DNA of 64,000 nucleotides, from contig NC_134846.1 in the NCBI RefSeq assembly GCF_965363235.1, forward strand, positions 58,703,121 through 58,767,120, read 5' to 3'. Under the pieces are notes generated by a model. That model was not told the origin of the DNA. It did not search any database and saw only the letters and a list, made by a program, of their open reading frames with translations. Shown one piece after another: positions 50,397 to 64,000 of the stretch; the first letter of the stretch is position 1, and each line of letters begins with the position of its first letter. The position numbers were made by a program, and so were the translations under genes. Source of the stretch: Mytilus galloprovincialis. Taxonomy: Eukaryota > Mollusca > Bivalvia > Mytilida > Mytilidae.

Positions 50397-50418
50397 CATA
50401 TATATATATATATATATT
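50397..50418. repeat. (AT)n microsatellite
   Basis: About 11 AT units in the intergenic region upstream of gene C. Confidence 0.9.
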
Positions 50419-51348
50419 CTTTTGTGCCGCCAAAATACGTCGTCTGCAACCGGAAGTTCTTTGAGTATTGTAAATAAAGAATTGGAATCCAAAAGAGGAT
50501 GACGTTTTTACGAAATTACTACTAGAATCAAACAAAATCTTACCAAAAAGCTCCGAGAATCAGAATCGAAAATCTTTCAATCACTGTAAAATTCTGTGAT
50601 TTTTTTTTATAAAGAATTTAAGGGAAAATTGTCATCCTGACAAGCAAAAATCCCGATTTCCCGATCTTAAAATACGAAAATCCCGAATGTCGCTCACAAA
50701 TTTTCTCGAAATCCCGGAGTTAAATTGTATGCATCCCGATTTCCCGAATCAAAACATGGCCAATCCCAACGTCCTGAAAAAGGTCCTGCCTCCCCCCTCT
50801 TTTAAGAATGTATTAGAGAAAAAGTAAGCAACATATCGATTGTTTTATTACCGTTCTGATACAATGTAAACAAACCCGACAGCACAGAATCATGACCAAC
50901 AAGCACCAGTCAGGACCGAATCACCAGCGCGGAATGTTCTCTCCCAGGACACCCTTACCCAACGTAATGTATGTTCACACTTAATAGAATACATTGGCAG
51001 TGGTATGCTATTTACACCAAAATTGCCCCCACAGAGTTTTATGGAAGCTGGACTGAAATGGACACTATATAAGTTGTACGCTGGTATAACTAAACGATAT
51101 TTTTGTGTCACAACTCAGTTCAACAGTCTAAGATCTTTAAAAATATTAAAAATCCTATCTGTAATTTCACTGATTATGTCCTATTCCCTCACTATTTTGA
51201 CATTTTTTAATTCTTGTGATTTCCTCGGGTTTTTTTCAAATGATTTTTCTTTTTAAAATATTAAAGTTGGACGTTCTCAGAATACGTCTCCTCAAACGAG
51301 GATATAAAACATCTGGGGACGCCGAAATTTTTAATCAAATACAAAATA

Positions 51349-52305
51349 CAGGGGCGGATTAAGAACATCGATGTCTGAGGGGGGCACCATGAAAACAAAA
51401 TATAGTAAAAATTATTTAGGAGGGTGTGAGTGGGTTTGTGGAATCAGATTCTACATTTCTGTATCTGTTGTTTTTTACAATTTCAATTTTGTTTTCTTAT
51501 TTTGTCAGTTGATCTCAATTATATTCGTCCTGAATGAAATATTTGCCCCTGGGCGTTAAACAAACAACATTAAATCAATATTTTTTTTATATATTTCATC
51601 ACCTCTGTATTTTGTTATCTCTAATTTTGGCCTCGCTCCATTAATCTCATAACTGAAATTCCTATTCATGTCCTGATTAATGGTGACGTACATACATGTA
51701 TAAACACACAATAGTATGTTATCAATGATTATGCATTAAAAAAAGGCCAATTCATTTTTTCTAGACAGTGAAAGGGGGGCTACGACATTCCGTTAAAACA
51801 AGTTTAATTTGTTGTCGGATAAATTCATAGTTTCGAAAACAAATAATACATTTACAAGAAATGATAATGTGAGTAGTGTATTTTGTAATGCACACTTATC
51901 CCATATATAGACACTAAACCTGTATGTTTACTATTCTTTAAAAACATAGATTTAAGTGGATACTATCTTTTCTGATCAGAAGATCTCACCTGGTAATCAG
52001 TCTTAATGTTACTTGTATTAAAAACTAATGCAATTTCGTACTATTTCAATCAGCATGTACATATATTTAAGATAAAAGCATTTGCAAAGAGACATTATAC
52101 GCAGGTGTCAATACATACCCACCAATAAGTTGTCATAAATCACGCATGTGGACGCTGGAATTAATTTATGATTATTTTAAGAAGAAAAATCAAGCTGTAA
52201 TTTCCGATCTAGATAAGCAGATTCAGTAACAATAACATAATGTAAGAAAAAATTTGGGTGATCTCAACTAAGGTTGGACTGCGTGCCCCGGTGAATCCGC
52301 CACTG
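51349..52305. mobile_element. hAT-like MITE
   Basis: Ends CAGGGGCGGATT and AATCCGCCACTG (11 of 12 bases inverted), with AAATACAG overlapping the left end and following the right end, a possible 8-bp target duplication. No coding frame for a transposase. Old, AT-rich interior. Confidence 0.5.
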
Positions 52306-53392
52306 AAATACAGAAAGGGGAAATTATACAACGTCCAACGTAACTGGAGCAATCACTAGTAATGTTAACAAAATTCAACCCATCTATATACAAATTAAAA
52401 CATATAATAAGGAAACACTGGAATCTTAAATACAAAAAAATGAAATTGTGAACATATCAAATAGCTTAAAAAAGACATAAAATCTTACAGAACTTCTATC
52501 AAAGCATAAACAGGTATAGTTCGCTCGATGTTTCACAATATAATATGATTCTGAACTCAGAAAAAAGACATCCAGCGTATAGTCCAATATAACATACGGA
52601 ATAAAACAAAAAAAGCAAAAATAAGCAACTATGGACTACAACAAGGCCATTCCTGCAATTTCTGTTTGTCGCCTTGATTTTTGTCTCTTCTCTATCGTTT
52701 TAAGAGATGTGAACATTGTCACCCAAAGATTTTCCGTATCAAACTAGAATCAGAAATCATTTCAACAGGAACATGCCACATACTTTATTAAGTGAGTTTT
52801 ATGTACTTTTATTCATATCTGATGCTAACTATCAATGCTCGCCAAATATTCAAACCAAGTCTTACGACTTACAGATTTTTATCCGTTATAAGTTGTTTCA
52901 GTTTAGTATATAAAAACTCCCTGACTGATAGTGAAAATAGACGTTTCCATGGCTGTTCCTTAACTCAAAGTTCCAATGACATATAAATACTGTTGACATT
53001 TTGTAGGATCATTGCAGGTTTCTTTCTAAGGGAGATGGAAAAAGAGGGACGAAAAATACCAGAGGGGCAGTCAAACTCATAAATCAAAAATAAACTGACA
53101 ACGCATGGAACCTTTCTACCACAAACATTTATCAAAGAATAAACATTTGCAATTCATTTAAAAGAAAAAAACAATTTACTGCATTGCTACAAATTGTCTA
53201 ATGAAAGTGCATTTCAATGCGGAAGCTGAGTACATTTAACTAAAATGATATAATTGTATTTATTTATAACATGACTTTGATTATCCAAGTCGGCATGTGA
53301 TACTGATAAAACCTGTAACCGATTTAATTTTAGAATAAAGTATATTGTTTGCCCATAGCCATACAAAACATTTGCGACAGAGAATTGTTCCA

Positions 53393-56300
53393 ATGGCTGG
53401 AGAAACGTCCGCTACGGAACCATTGTTGGCCGAACTTAATCGACGAAACAGTATTGAAGATATTAGTGAAACTCTACCTAAAACAACGGGATATGGCACT
53501 ACCGAAGTTAATCCTCGCTTTACAAGGAAAAGGCTGCTCATAGTTGGAAGTGTTTTGATGACCGAATTATGTGAACGTTTGACATATTATAGTGTGGTGG
53601 CCAATTTGATATTATTTTGCACCTCCACTTTAGATATATCGTCAACTGACGCAGCAAGGATAAATTTGGTATTTTCTGGTTAGTTTTAAGATGATATGAA
53701 ATAAATTTATGAAATCAAAGTACGCGTTACCAAATTTTATACAGAGCAGTTTTGAAGTGAAAATACGATCGCATTTGTCCATTTGTTATATGAACCTTAA
53801 CGGATCCAGAAGAAAAAATATTTTTCTGTGAATGTCATTATTTCTATTGTAAATAGATGTGGTAGTTTGGTTGAGGAAAATTTCTTCTAATTCATGACTT
53901 TGGTAGTTAGTTTTTCGTAAACTTAATTCATTTTACGGGCAATTGGAATAGATCCATAAAATAGTATATTTTAAAGGAACATGAGAAGAATAATTGTGTC
54001 TAGTTCATTTTGTACCCAACATTTAAGATTACAATGGTTTAAGAGAATTATAAATTTATTACAGGTTCGGTGTTTATCATACCAATTTTTGGAGGATATA
54101 TTGCAGATGCTTTTACAGGAAAGTATAACGCTATATTTGGATCTGGATTGATTTATGTAATTGGTAAGTTTGAATGCTAAAAATGTCCACATCATGATCT
54201 AAATTTTTATATCATGTTATACTGGGTTTTATATCAGATCATTATGACATAATGCACTGCAAGCTCTTCAAACTGCACCATAATGTCGAATTAAAATTAT
54301 CCCTATGTAATCATATCTCCGGATTTAGAATAATTTGAATTGCGATTTCTTGAAATATGTCCTTAGAATTAAATGTTATTGCTTTGAATGATTCTATTTT
54401 AGATGTTCAAATAAATTACAAAGAATTAAGTTACTTTTTCTTTGCTGTTTATATCATTCACGTTTAAAGGATAAAAAAGAAATGAAAACACCGAATTTTC
54501 AACACAACACCCACATGATATTACGATTAATTTGCCCCTTTTCGCTCTATATATCGCAACCAAATTATTCAATTTCCTTGAGCCAAAATGAATATTTTAT
54601 CATTAACAAAAATGTTCAAAGCAATGAGGAACCCAGTGGTCGATTTTTCTAACTAGCCTGATAACACGCAGTTTGTAATTTCGAACCTCAATTAGGCAGG
54701 TGCGTTAGACTTCAATTTTAGTTGACTAAAATGCAACTTTTTCTGTAGAAGGTCTGTTGTTCTTTGCGATCACTCCGGCTTCCTCCAACAATAAAAAAAA
54801 AAATTGGCGTAACGAAAAAGCACAATAGTTCTGAAAGTGGCGTGAAACACTAATCCATCAATGAATTCAATCCCGTTCGAAGTCGGCCTCATCTGAAAGT
54901 AAGAAGTCAACAGAAATAAAAACACAGTTGGATCCGGTTTTCAAACACGTCACGATGAAACTTCCATGTTTAAATTAGTATTTGTTGATGCCTTTTGCAG
55001 GCTTAGTTTTATTGCCAGCCTCGGCGGTTGACTACAAGGCTTGGTTTGGAAATCATAACGACATATCTACTGTAAGTTTACCGATTACATAACAAGATTC
55101 AATCAATTGCAAAATGTATAAATAAAATAATTATATCATTCAAGAATACAAAAGAAAATACCATTTGTACTTGAAATACAAAACAAAACACTTGCCGTGT
55201 TAATCAAAATAGTTTATTAAAAAGAAAAAAGAAAAAAAGCATTTACAAATAAAGGCAACAGTAGTATACCGCTGTTCAAACTCATAAATCCATGGACAAA
55301 AAACAAAATCGGGGTAACAAACTAAAACTGAGGGAAACGTATAAATATAAGAGGAGAACAACGACACAACACTACAATGTAACTAACACACACAGAAACG
55401 GACCAAGCATCAGACAATATCCCACGAGAATAACAAATATAACATCAAAACCAAATACATGAATTTGGGATAGACAAGTACCGTGACACGTCTTATCGCA
55501 ATGTCAATTTACACTCAAAAATAAGAGAAAACAAACGACGCAACGTTAAATTGTAAATTTACAAAAGATACCAGGATTTTTTTTACGCCAGAATAGCGTT
55601 CTCACCAGAAATGCTCCAATTCAAAATTAAAAGGCAAAAAATTATTTACCTTTGTATTCAAAATTATGTATATAAGAAGAGCTTGTGTATGGTTTAATAC
55701 TAAAGTATTAATATTATAGGAAACAAGAAGAGGATTTTTCATATCATCGCTTGTCTTAATTGCTATAGGGACTGGTGGTATAAAGGCTAATGTTGGACCA
55801 TTTGGTGCTCAACAGGTTGAAAATCTGGGACCACAAGCTGTGCAGTCTTTTTTTAATTGGTAAATTACAGCGTATAAGAAGTTTTAAAGAAACATATACA
55901 TGCTTTTCTCGAATGTATAAATATAAGGAGATGTGATATATTTGATGAGACTATTTGGGTATGATACAACTGATAAATTAAATTGTCAACAGAAATTGTC
56001 ACGTATGTCATATTTATATTTTAAAGTCGTAGATCTATGTTGATTTCACAATTAGATCTAGATATGAAATAGCATATCATGTTATCTGTGATGTCAAGAT
56101 CAATAGGTTATATCAAATGATACTTCCTGATATAATTTTTCTCACACTCATATATCGGTGATTGTACTTATGCATATACTCATACTACATAGTACATAAT
56201 TACCTGAGTATATTGTTTATACAAAACAGAACATATCTAAATGAATTTCGTTTACTGTTTTGTAATAAATAAGGTCGTTCGATTTTTTGTGTGAATTTTT

Positions 56301-59300
56301 CACATGTTGAAAATTCGGGGTCTTTTATATATTTGTTATATTATAGTTCTTTTCTATAGATGTGTGTTACATTTTAACTTTGTGTTTCCGTTGTGTTGTT
56401 TGTTTTCTCTTATTTTTTAGTGTGAATACACATTACTATAAGACGACGTGTCACGGTACTTATCTATCCCAAATTCATGTATTATGTTATATTTGTTATT
56501 CTCATAGGATTTTGTCTAATGCTTAGTCCGTTTCTGTGTGTGTTACATTTTAATGTTGTGTCGTTGTTCTCCTCTTATATTTAATGCGTTTCCCTCAGTT
56601 TTAGTTTGTTACCCCAATTTTGTTTTTTGTCCATAGATTTATGAGTTTTGAACAGCGGTATACTACTGTTGCCTTTATTTATAACAGAGAGAAGAGGTAT
56701 ATATAAGAGACTTTTAAACTTATGAGTCTAAAACAAACTTACAGCAAGACAAAAACATTGACTGTACTGTATGGGTTATTTTTGTTTGTTCTGTTAAAGG
56801 CCGTACGGTGACCTATTGTTGCTTGTATCGAATAATTTGTATGCTTTCTCATTTGCAATAATACCACATATCCTTACTCATGTTACTTTCTATATATCTC
56901 AATCTATTTAGTATGAAAATGTAAATGAATACAAGTATTAAATCTAAAAAGCGCAAATGCATTTACAATAGCAATTATATTATTGTGACAGGAAAGCTTA
57001 GAAGTCGATAAAAAAAATCTCAAATTACACCAGACTACGGACTAGATATATTTATTATATGCTATACTTTATTACAGGTTTTATTGGTTTATAAATGTCG
57101 GTGCTATAATTGCCTACTCCGGTGTAGCAGCTGTACAACAAGACGTTGGATTCGATGTTGGTTTTCTCATACCATTAATAAGCATGATAATAGCACTTGT
57201 AATTTTCGTGCTGAATAAGTCAAAATACAATTCGTCACCTGCAGGAGGTAACAACGATCTTATTTTCCAACTACATACTCCATAAGCTGAAAAAATTTAA
57301 AGCAAAATGCATCATGTGTGGTTTTTTTTTTAATTCTAGCCAGTGACGAAGCAATGGCTAGTGAAACATTTAAAAAAAGATTAATAAGATAAGAAGGGAG
57401 CAATCACAGCACATTATTTAAAGACCGGCAGAAAATACTACGATCAAAAGAAAAAGTAATATTACAGTAAAAACTTAAGTTCAAGCAACACATACCACAC
57501 CAAAACAATGAATCCTTCCGCAAAGAACGCACTTCTAGGATGATCCCCTTTATAAAGTATAACTCTTTCCTAAATTGAACACAGAAAGGCTGATGGTATC
57601 ATGATCTATCATGTCTTACATCAACCTTTGTTTACTGGTTATAAAATGGTGAAATTATTGGAAACACTTTAAAAGTTTTCTGCACTTAAACATATTTAGG
57701 CGAAACTGTACTTGGCACAACATATCGGATTTTAACGTTTTTGTTGATTTTTTTCTACTTCATATTTGATATATAAGTATAATGTGTACATACCCTTTGG
57801 TGCTGTAAAACACCTTTTTTTAATCTTATTGTCTGATCTTTTAAAATTTATGACATATTCTTAAGATTTTGATAATCCTTATCATGGGAAAGTCGTCATG
57901 TAAATTTGTTGTAAAAAGTCAGAACTTGTTTCATTATGCTCGCAGAACAGAGAAAAATATCACATAACAAATGCACCGAAAATGAGAATGCATTTTGCGT
58001 GATAAACATTCCATTTGGATGTACGTATTGTATTGATGCAGAATTATTCATGAGCATCAAACAAATAATGTGTGCATGTTATATATGTGAAAATATTAAT
58101 CAACACAAACAACTCTACTAGAACAAATCTTTCATAACATTATGAATGTAATACTTTAGAAATTACATTTTGTATATAAAATTATTTTTCTTTGTTTTGC
58201 ATAGACAGTGTTCTCCAGGATACCATAGGTGTATGTTGGGCTTCTAAATATAAGGGTTTCAACAACGCCAGAAACGATAATGGTGGCAAATACAGTAATG
58301 AGATGGTAGACGGCGTTATAGCTGTTCTGCGTATTCTACCCGTATTTTTATTTGTCATTATGTACTGGGCAATATATTCACAGGTAGAGCTATTTCAGAC
58401 ATGATTATTTCTTGAATTGAATTCGACCCAGAGTTTCATGTAAAATTTGAGTTTTTATGCGCAATTGTTCTTAACAAACTTTTGTCTTTTTTGTACAAAT
58501 ATATAAACACCAGACGTGCGTTTCGTCTACAAAAGACTCATCAGTGTCGCTCGAATCAAAAAATGTTTAAAAGATCATATAAAGAACGAAGTTGAAGAGC
58601 ATTGAGAACCAAAAGCTCCTACAAGTTTTGCCAAATACGGTTAAGGTAATTTATTCCTGAGGTAGAAAGCATTAGTATTCCAAAAAAATCAAAGTTTCGT
58701 TAACAGTAATTTATTAATATGAACACATCAATGATAACTCAAGTCAATAGAGAAGTGCTGACTACTGAGCTGGTGATACCCTCGTGGAAATAAATCTCCA
58801 CCAGCAGCTAAGTGTGCAAAAACCGGCGGTATACCGTTGTTTTTAATTATGAAAAAAAAGTATTTAACTTATCAACAGAACTATTAATAACTGTCATACA
58901 AGTGGGAGGGTTAGCTAGCTATAAACCCATATTTAATCCACCATTATCTTCGAGAAATGTCTGTACCAAGTTAGGGAAATGATATGGTGTTTTTTCACTT
59001 GTTCCATTGGTTGATAACATATGCTTTTGTCAGTTTAGACATACTTCACCTTCTTGAATTTACCGATGTTTATATTAGTATTTTTGTTTTTACATTTGTT
59101 GTTAAATTGCATTAGAAAATACAAGAAATTGACACAAAAAGCATTTGAATTTAATGAGATAAATAGATAAAAAATATCAACATCTATAAATCTATAGAAT
59201 GTACGTAAAAGTGGTAAATATAGCTGATTTAGATTTTTTCTATATTTCTGCTATGCATATTGTTTGCAATATATTGATGTGAGTTTATTAGATTAAACTA

Positions 59301-62300
59301 CTGTTGCCTTAATTTTATTCTTACCTGACATAAGTAAAGCAGCAAATATAAGCAATAACACACGGTTCAATAAAGCATTTTACTGAAGAAAAAAATGTTG
59401 GCCATACTGTTATAGATCTGTTTTACAAGAAAAAGACAAATTGGAACGTATACTATTTTTCAAGTATACAAATGAAGCTTAAAGACTCTAAATAATTTAA
59501 GGAGCACAGTGAGTTATGTCCTTTCAAAGTTGGAGAGTAGAATGGTAGAGTAGGCAAGAACTTAAAGTAATATTGTTTTTCTCGGGTTATCAGATGTATA
59601 TTCAATTACTGTCTTATTGTAATATGCAATTATGTAGATTGTTGTAATTTTTCTAGATGAGTACAACATTTTTCTTGCAAAGTGAGAGAATGGACATTAA
59701 AGTAGGGTCCGGTAATGTACCCGTTGCAGTGCTTAATATTTTTGACACTATCATCATAATAGTGTTAATACCTATAATGGAATCGTTTGTGTATCCATTT
59801 CTAGAGAGGATCCATAGATCACCTTCACATCTACAAAGAATGGGTGAGATAACATTATATATGTGATTAGAAATTATTCTAAGCTTTTTAAAAAAAATAT
59901 TATCATGTGTTTGTTCTGATGTTTAGTAAATCCTTTTGGAATATCTTTATCAATACCTTTCAACGTCCTGCCATTTTCTGGCCACTTAAACTTTTTATGT
60001 TAGCATCACTGATGAGACTTTTGTTAACGACACGCGTGTCTGTCGGCGTACAAAATTTTTAGCCTGAGTTTTATATAAATTCTTTACATTTTTTCAGGAA
60101 TTGGAATGATTCTGGCTGCACTGTCCGTATTTGTGGCGGGAATTTTGGAAATTTATAGAAAGAAAGATATAAGTATTATAGGCCAAACACTTGCTGGTGA
60201 TACATTCAATGCGTCATCTATATCAGTTTTTGCACAAATACCACAATTTACTCTGATAGGTGCAAGTGAAGTGTTTACAAGTATATCAGGTAGTTATATT
60301 CATAGTATTTTGTCTCTTCTTGCAAATACTTGGTATATATTGATATCCCGATTATGACATGTTAATTGAGTTATAATGTACAAAGCGAGGGAAAGCATGC
60401 ACAGAAGAAACCTCTTACCCTATCGACGCGATAGGTAACCCTTTTTTTTCCTTCAATTCCCTCAATTTGTATTGGTTTACTTGATTTGATCTTCTCGATT
60501 TATTTATAAGATTTGAACCCTTTTTAGCGTTTACATTTTTTTCTTGTGGTATATAATTGATCGAATAATGTTTATACCGTTATCCCGCAATTTTTATTGA
60601 TGTGTGTGCATCTTTCCTTTACTTGATAAAAGGTATTTGCTGACCTTATACATTTATCTGTCGAAGATATTTCTAAACACTAGAATGATTGAAAAGTAAA
60701 ATGAAAACAATACAGAACTCAAAGGAAAATTCAAAACGGAGAGTCCCTTAAATATATATAAAGACTAAAATATTTATTGTTGAAAATAGTAGAAATAATG
60801 CCGCGTAAAGTAGAACTGAGTCAGACGGAAATTACCAAATGGATATTCAAAATTAGCAGAAAAAATTAAATTGCCATGGCGAAAAACAAATGATACAGTA
60901 GATATAAAAAGAAAATGTGTGATTGCCAATGAGGCAACTCTCCACAGGAGACCAAATGACACAGAAATTAACAACTATAGGTCACCATACGGCCTTCAAC
61001 AATGAGCAAGCCAACACCACATAGTCAGTTAAATGGAGTAGCTAGATTGTAATTGATTGAAATAACAGTATACCTATTTGATTAAATTCTCTGCAGATAT
61101 TTTTTTAAACAAAACTATTTTTTATGACAAAATGTATGATATTAAGCCTCCACCTACTCTACAATTTTGTTTAACTCCTCCGAAAAAAGCTATTACAAAA
61201 TGCATTGCAAGGATATAAGGAATACCCACAAATATTTGACTACTCAACAGAACAAACCAATCACCGAAGTTCGGATACATTCCTCATATTTCAAAGACTT
61301 CTTTTAAGACTTCGCAGTTTCAAGCGGAGGTATCACCTTATCGCTGTAAATATGTTTTACTTTGTATATGTACACATGATTTAACGTTTTGCATATGTGT
61401 TTATTTTACAACATAAAATACACCAATTGATTTTAATCAACAGGGTTGGAATTCGCTTATTCTCAAGCACCAGATTTTATGCAGGGAGTATGTATGGGAT
61501 TGTTTTTGGCGACCTCTGGAATTGGTGGTTATGTAGCTGAGCTGATTCTAGAAATTGTAGTTGCTTTGACAGGATCCAACCCTCCAGGTAATCGTGTATA
61601 CTAAAGTTTAACGCACCAAATAATTGATTAAAACAATAATTGTGTGATCTTGTGACCAGAATAACACAAAGGTTTTGTACTATTTCCTTGTATGCAGTAG
61701 GCAAAGCAAAAAACAAGGATTATAAACATAAATTTTCTGATGCAATTTGCTTTTAATGACAATTTTGTTTGAAATATATCACAATTTTCTGGAATCAAAT
61801 TCACAGTTTACTTGTTTGTAAATAAGGATAATGGCTTGGTTGTAGAAAGGAGTAAATCTCGCTTCTTTAAATCTTTTAAATCTGTTCAAAAACGAACTAG
61901 GGTATACCAGATGTAAGATTGGTCCATGTTTCATTGATCTAACTCATTGTAGAGTAGAAGTAGTATAATATATACTGCAGGTTTAATAATAAAATCATTT
62001 CCTAAAATCAGACAATTCACTTACAAGTAAACCTATGCCATATAAATAATGTCTTTTCGGTGGCCGACCCTGCAAGACTCTCATGGGTAGTTAATGTCAT
62101 TACAAACCCTCCTCTTGCCTTTTCGGTATCCTTCATCTCTCGAGAGTCACATGTCTTGTTAATATCAACTTTACTCTTTTTTTGAAGTTTTTATCGATTT
62201 TAATCGTTTCGAATCAACTTTCTCCTTAATATGGAAAAAAACAAAAACTGAGAAAGCGAAACATCATATTCAATTGACAATAGAACTTTTCAATTAACTC

Positions 62301-63379
62301 GTCATAGATACTTGGATAAAAATTTTGAATTTGCGACGGATTGTCTTAAAATGACGCTCGAATCAAAAAAAGTAAAAAAGGCCAAAAAAATTATGAATTT
62401 GAAGAGAATTAAGGACCAAACATTTCTGAAAGTTTTGCCAAAAACAGCTAAGGTAATCTATTCCTAAGGTAGAAAAAAATTTAAGTACAAGTTTATCAAA
62501 ATTTCGAAGTTTTGTAAACAGTTGATTTATATTTACGACTATAACAGTATATAGAGTGATAAACGTAAATCGTGAAAAATGTATTATTGCTTTAAAAAAG
62601 AGAGCCCAGATACCATAAAAATATTCAAATGCATAAGTCGAAGACAAACTGGTATAGCCATTTAAACACAACATTAAAAACTGGTGATGGTATCTGGTGC
62701 TTCAGAACGGTAAGCACATCTTGCTCTACTTTTGTCACCCGTCGTGCCCCTCGTAGAATTATAAAGTTTGTAACAAGTCTCATTTGGAGATGTCACATTC
62801 GAGATAAGAGAACGGAATTATTGTTACGATCAAAATAACATAATCATCGTCATATGTGACACATATATTCTGTCATAGTTAACCAACACACGAAGGCGTC
62901 CGACAAATTATCTTAGGGATACTATTAACCTTTACATTCACAAGGTTCGAAGAATACGCAATGTGAAAGGAGAAAAACATGTGTTATGCAAGATAGAATA
63001 TATATGTATATACGAAGCGAACGCTTGTTCGATTGATGTCTACGTCTTTAATGTGGTTATTATTACATTCAATTTATCATGTGATATAATTAGCATATAA
63101 TGATTTTCTTCAGATTCTTGGTTTCCTGATGAAATAAATGATGGCAAGACGGAATACCTTTTCTTTTTATTAGGGATTTTAATGTTAATTGACTTTGTTT
63201 TGTTTGTCATTATTGCATACTTTTACAAATACCGAAAATTTGACAAAGTTGAGGCTAAAATTTCAGAATCAAAACAAGAAATCAATTGTGTTATCAATGA
63301 AAATGTTAAAATAACAACACCTCAACACGTGGTGGTGAAATACGACAACAAGGAGCAGAACGTAACAACAGAAATGTAA
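53393..63379 (+). CDS. SLC15A4-like: Gene C: SLC15A4-like POT transporter, complete, 10 exons
   Basis: Exons: 53393-53678, 54065-54163, 55001-55071, 55720-55859, 57078-57247, 58205-58383, 59657-59843, 60098-60289, 61444-61587, 63114-63379. They sum to 1734 nt, 577 aa, the size expected for SLC15A4, and all introns are GT-AG. Predicted 12-helix proton-coupled transporter of small peptides and histidine, probably endolysosomal. TM1 carries intact ExxER (E58-LC-E61-R62) and YY 65-66. GGYIADAFTGKYN (105-117) nearly fits POT signature 1, and FNWFYWFINVGAI (197-209) fits signature 2. GTGGIKANVGPFGAQQ (169-184), a TM7 ending in YWAIYSQ, SEVF (434-437) and EFAYSQAP (444-451) follow. The loop after TM9 is short, as in PHT proteins, with an FNASS glycosylation site. 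The ATG at 53393 (MAGETSATEPLL) puts an acidic Leu-Leu near the N terminus. Transcribed away from gene B. The POT family is sure; the PHT subgroup is likely. Confidence 0.93.
60905..61036 (-). repeat. Dispersed repeat, family 1, inverse copy
   Basis: In gene C intron 8. A further degenerate plus-strand copy is at about 56775-56875 in intron 4. Confidence 0.8.
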
Positions 63380-63962
63380 AAAAAACTGTTACCGTGCAAC
63401 TTAAAAGAACAAAAGTTGCGTCTTTTATTGTATTGAAGTATATTTATGTATGTGTATGAAACACGTCATTTCGTTCTTACTGTTACGTATTTGATTGTTT
63501 AGATACATGTTAACTTGTGGATCATAGTTAAGGCAAAATATGTGTCAGTTTTATATATATGTATACATAATCCAATGACCACTATAAGAAAGCAGTTTTG
63601 CATATTTGCATAAAACGATAACCCAATAAGCATTAACTTTTCCGTATTTAACTTCTTTTCATTTTAATATACAAGTGTGACATTTCTTCTTCTTCTCTTT
63701 TTTTCATCTGTTTTGCAAACAACGATCTACACTATGGAAGAGCTATCATGGAGCTATTTGTTTTTATCTTATAAATTCGTGAAATGTATTTTGACAGCGA
63801 ATAACACTGGTTCATGCTTGGTGATGTGTACAATGCAAAACAAGATGAAGAGATGTTTGTTTTATTTTTTGTATGCACATAAGTCAATATGATATTACTA
63901 ATATTTTTCCATTATTTGTAAGTTGTCAGGACTACAAGCCTTTTTATTGCATACTTATTATA

Positions 63963-63968
63963 AATAAA
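63963..63968 (+). terminator. Possible poly(A) signal of gene C
   Basis: AATAAA about 585 bases after the stop codon of gene C; no closer exact AATAAA was seen. Confidence 0.4.
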
Positions 63969-64000
63969 ATATAAATTGTATATATTACCTGTCGATACAC

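Larger units (their letters stand above)
42334..53392. other. Intergenic B-C, repeat-filled
   Basis: Besides the listed elements: CRE-like TGACGTCA at 45337 and 45377 within a repeat-like stretch, and a cluster of TCCCGATTTCCCGA motifs at 50640-50780 of unknown origin. No host exon recognised; open frames here are under 110 codons and lie in repeats. Confidence 0.55.

Noticed and set aside
53281..53541. Minus-strand frame over gene C exon 1
   Set aside because: Shadow of the coding exon on the other strand.

Overview
The window looks like nuclear DNA from a bivalve mollusc, most likely a mytilid mussel. It is AT-rich, its genes are split by long introns with clean splice sites, and it carries many dispersed repeats of the kind that fill mussel genomes. 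The species assignment is an inference from repeat types and protein family, not from a marker gene.

The only host genes I can support are three paralogues of a proton-coupled oligopeptide/histidine transporter (POT/PTR family, SLC15A4-like). Gene A (minus, 18350 down to 2736, 3' end off the left edge) and gene B (minus, 40447 to 21546, complete, 10 exons, 521 aa) are tandem copies. They share exon phases, 5' flank and a GC-AG intron 2. Gene C (plus, 53393 to 63379, complete, 10 exons, 577 aa) is divergent from B, about 13 kb away, and keeps the full ExxER proton-coupling motif that A and B have lost. All three exon models were joined by hand from splice sites and conserved phases.

Intron 2 of gene A holds the most notable object: a nearly full-length Penelope-like retroelement (9444-13968, minus) flanked by 494-bp pseudo-LTRs that differ at two positions I can see. 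Its domain order is permuted: N-terminal GIY-YIG endonuclease, CxC linker, then reverse transcriptase, as in the Naiad clade. Its single 1002-codon frame has four in-frame TGA codons and no TAA or TAG before the final TAA. The TGAs sit where relatives have cysteine, and a SECIS-like stem-loop lies about 75 bases downstream of the stop. This is best read as a selenocysteine-coding Naiad. A second, decayed Naiad copy (46570-48708) keeps the SECIS-like core and is split by a hAT-like element.

Other mobile DNA: a Harbinger-type element with a broken DDE transposase and an empty site in gene A's flank (40784-42328), several TIR elements and MITEs (5055-5451, 32444-33703, 46737-48001, 51349-52305), a tRNA-derived SINE (31230-31484), a LINE 3' fragment (about 13970-14440), a Tc1-like remnant (about 19030-19405), fold-back elements and many short dispersed repeats. 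Gene B also carries two decayed partial copies of its own exon 7 in intron 7. No rRNA, functional tRNA, CRISPR array or prokaryotic gene was seen.
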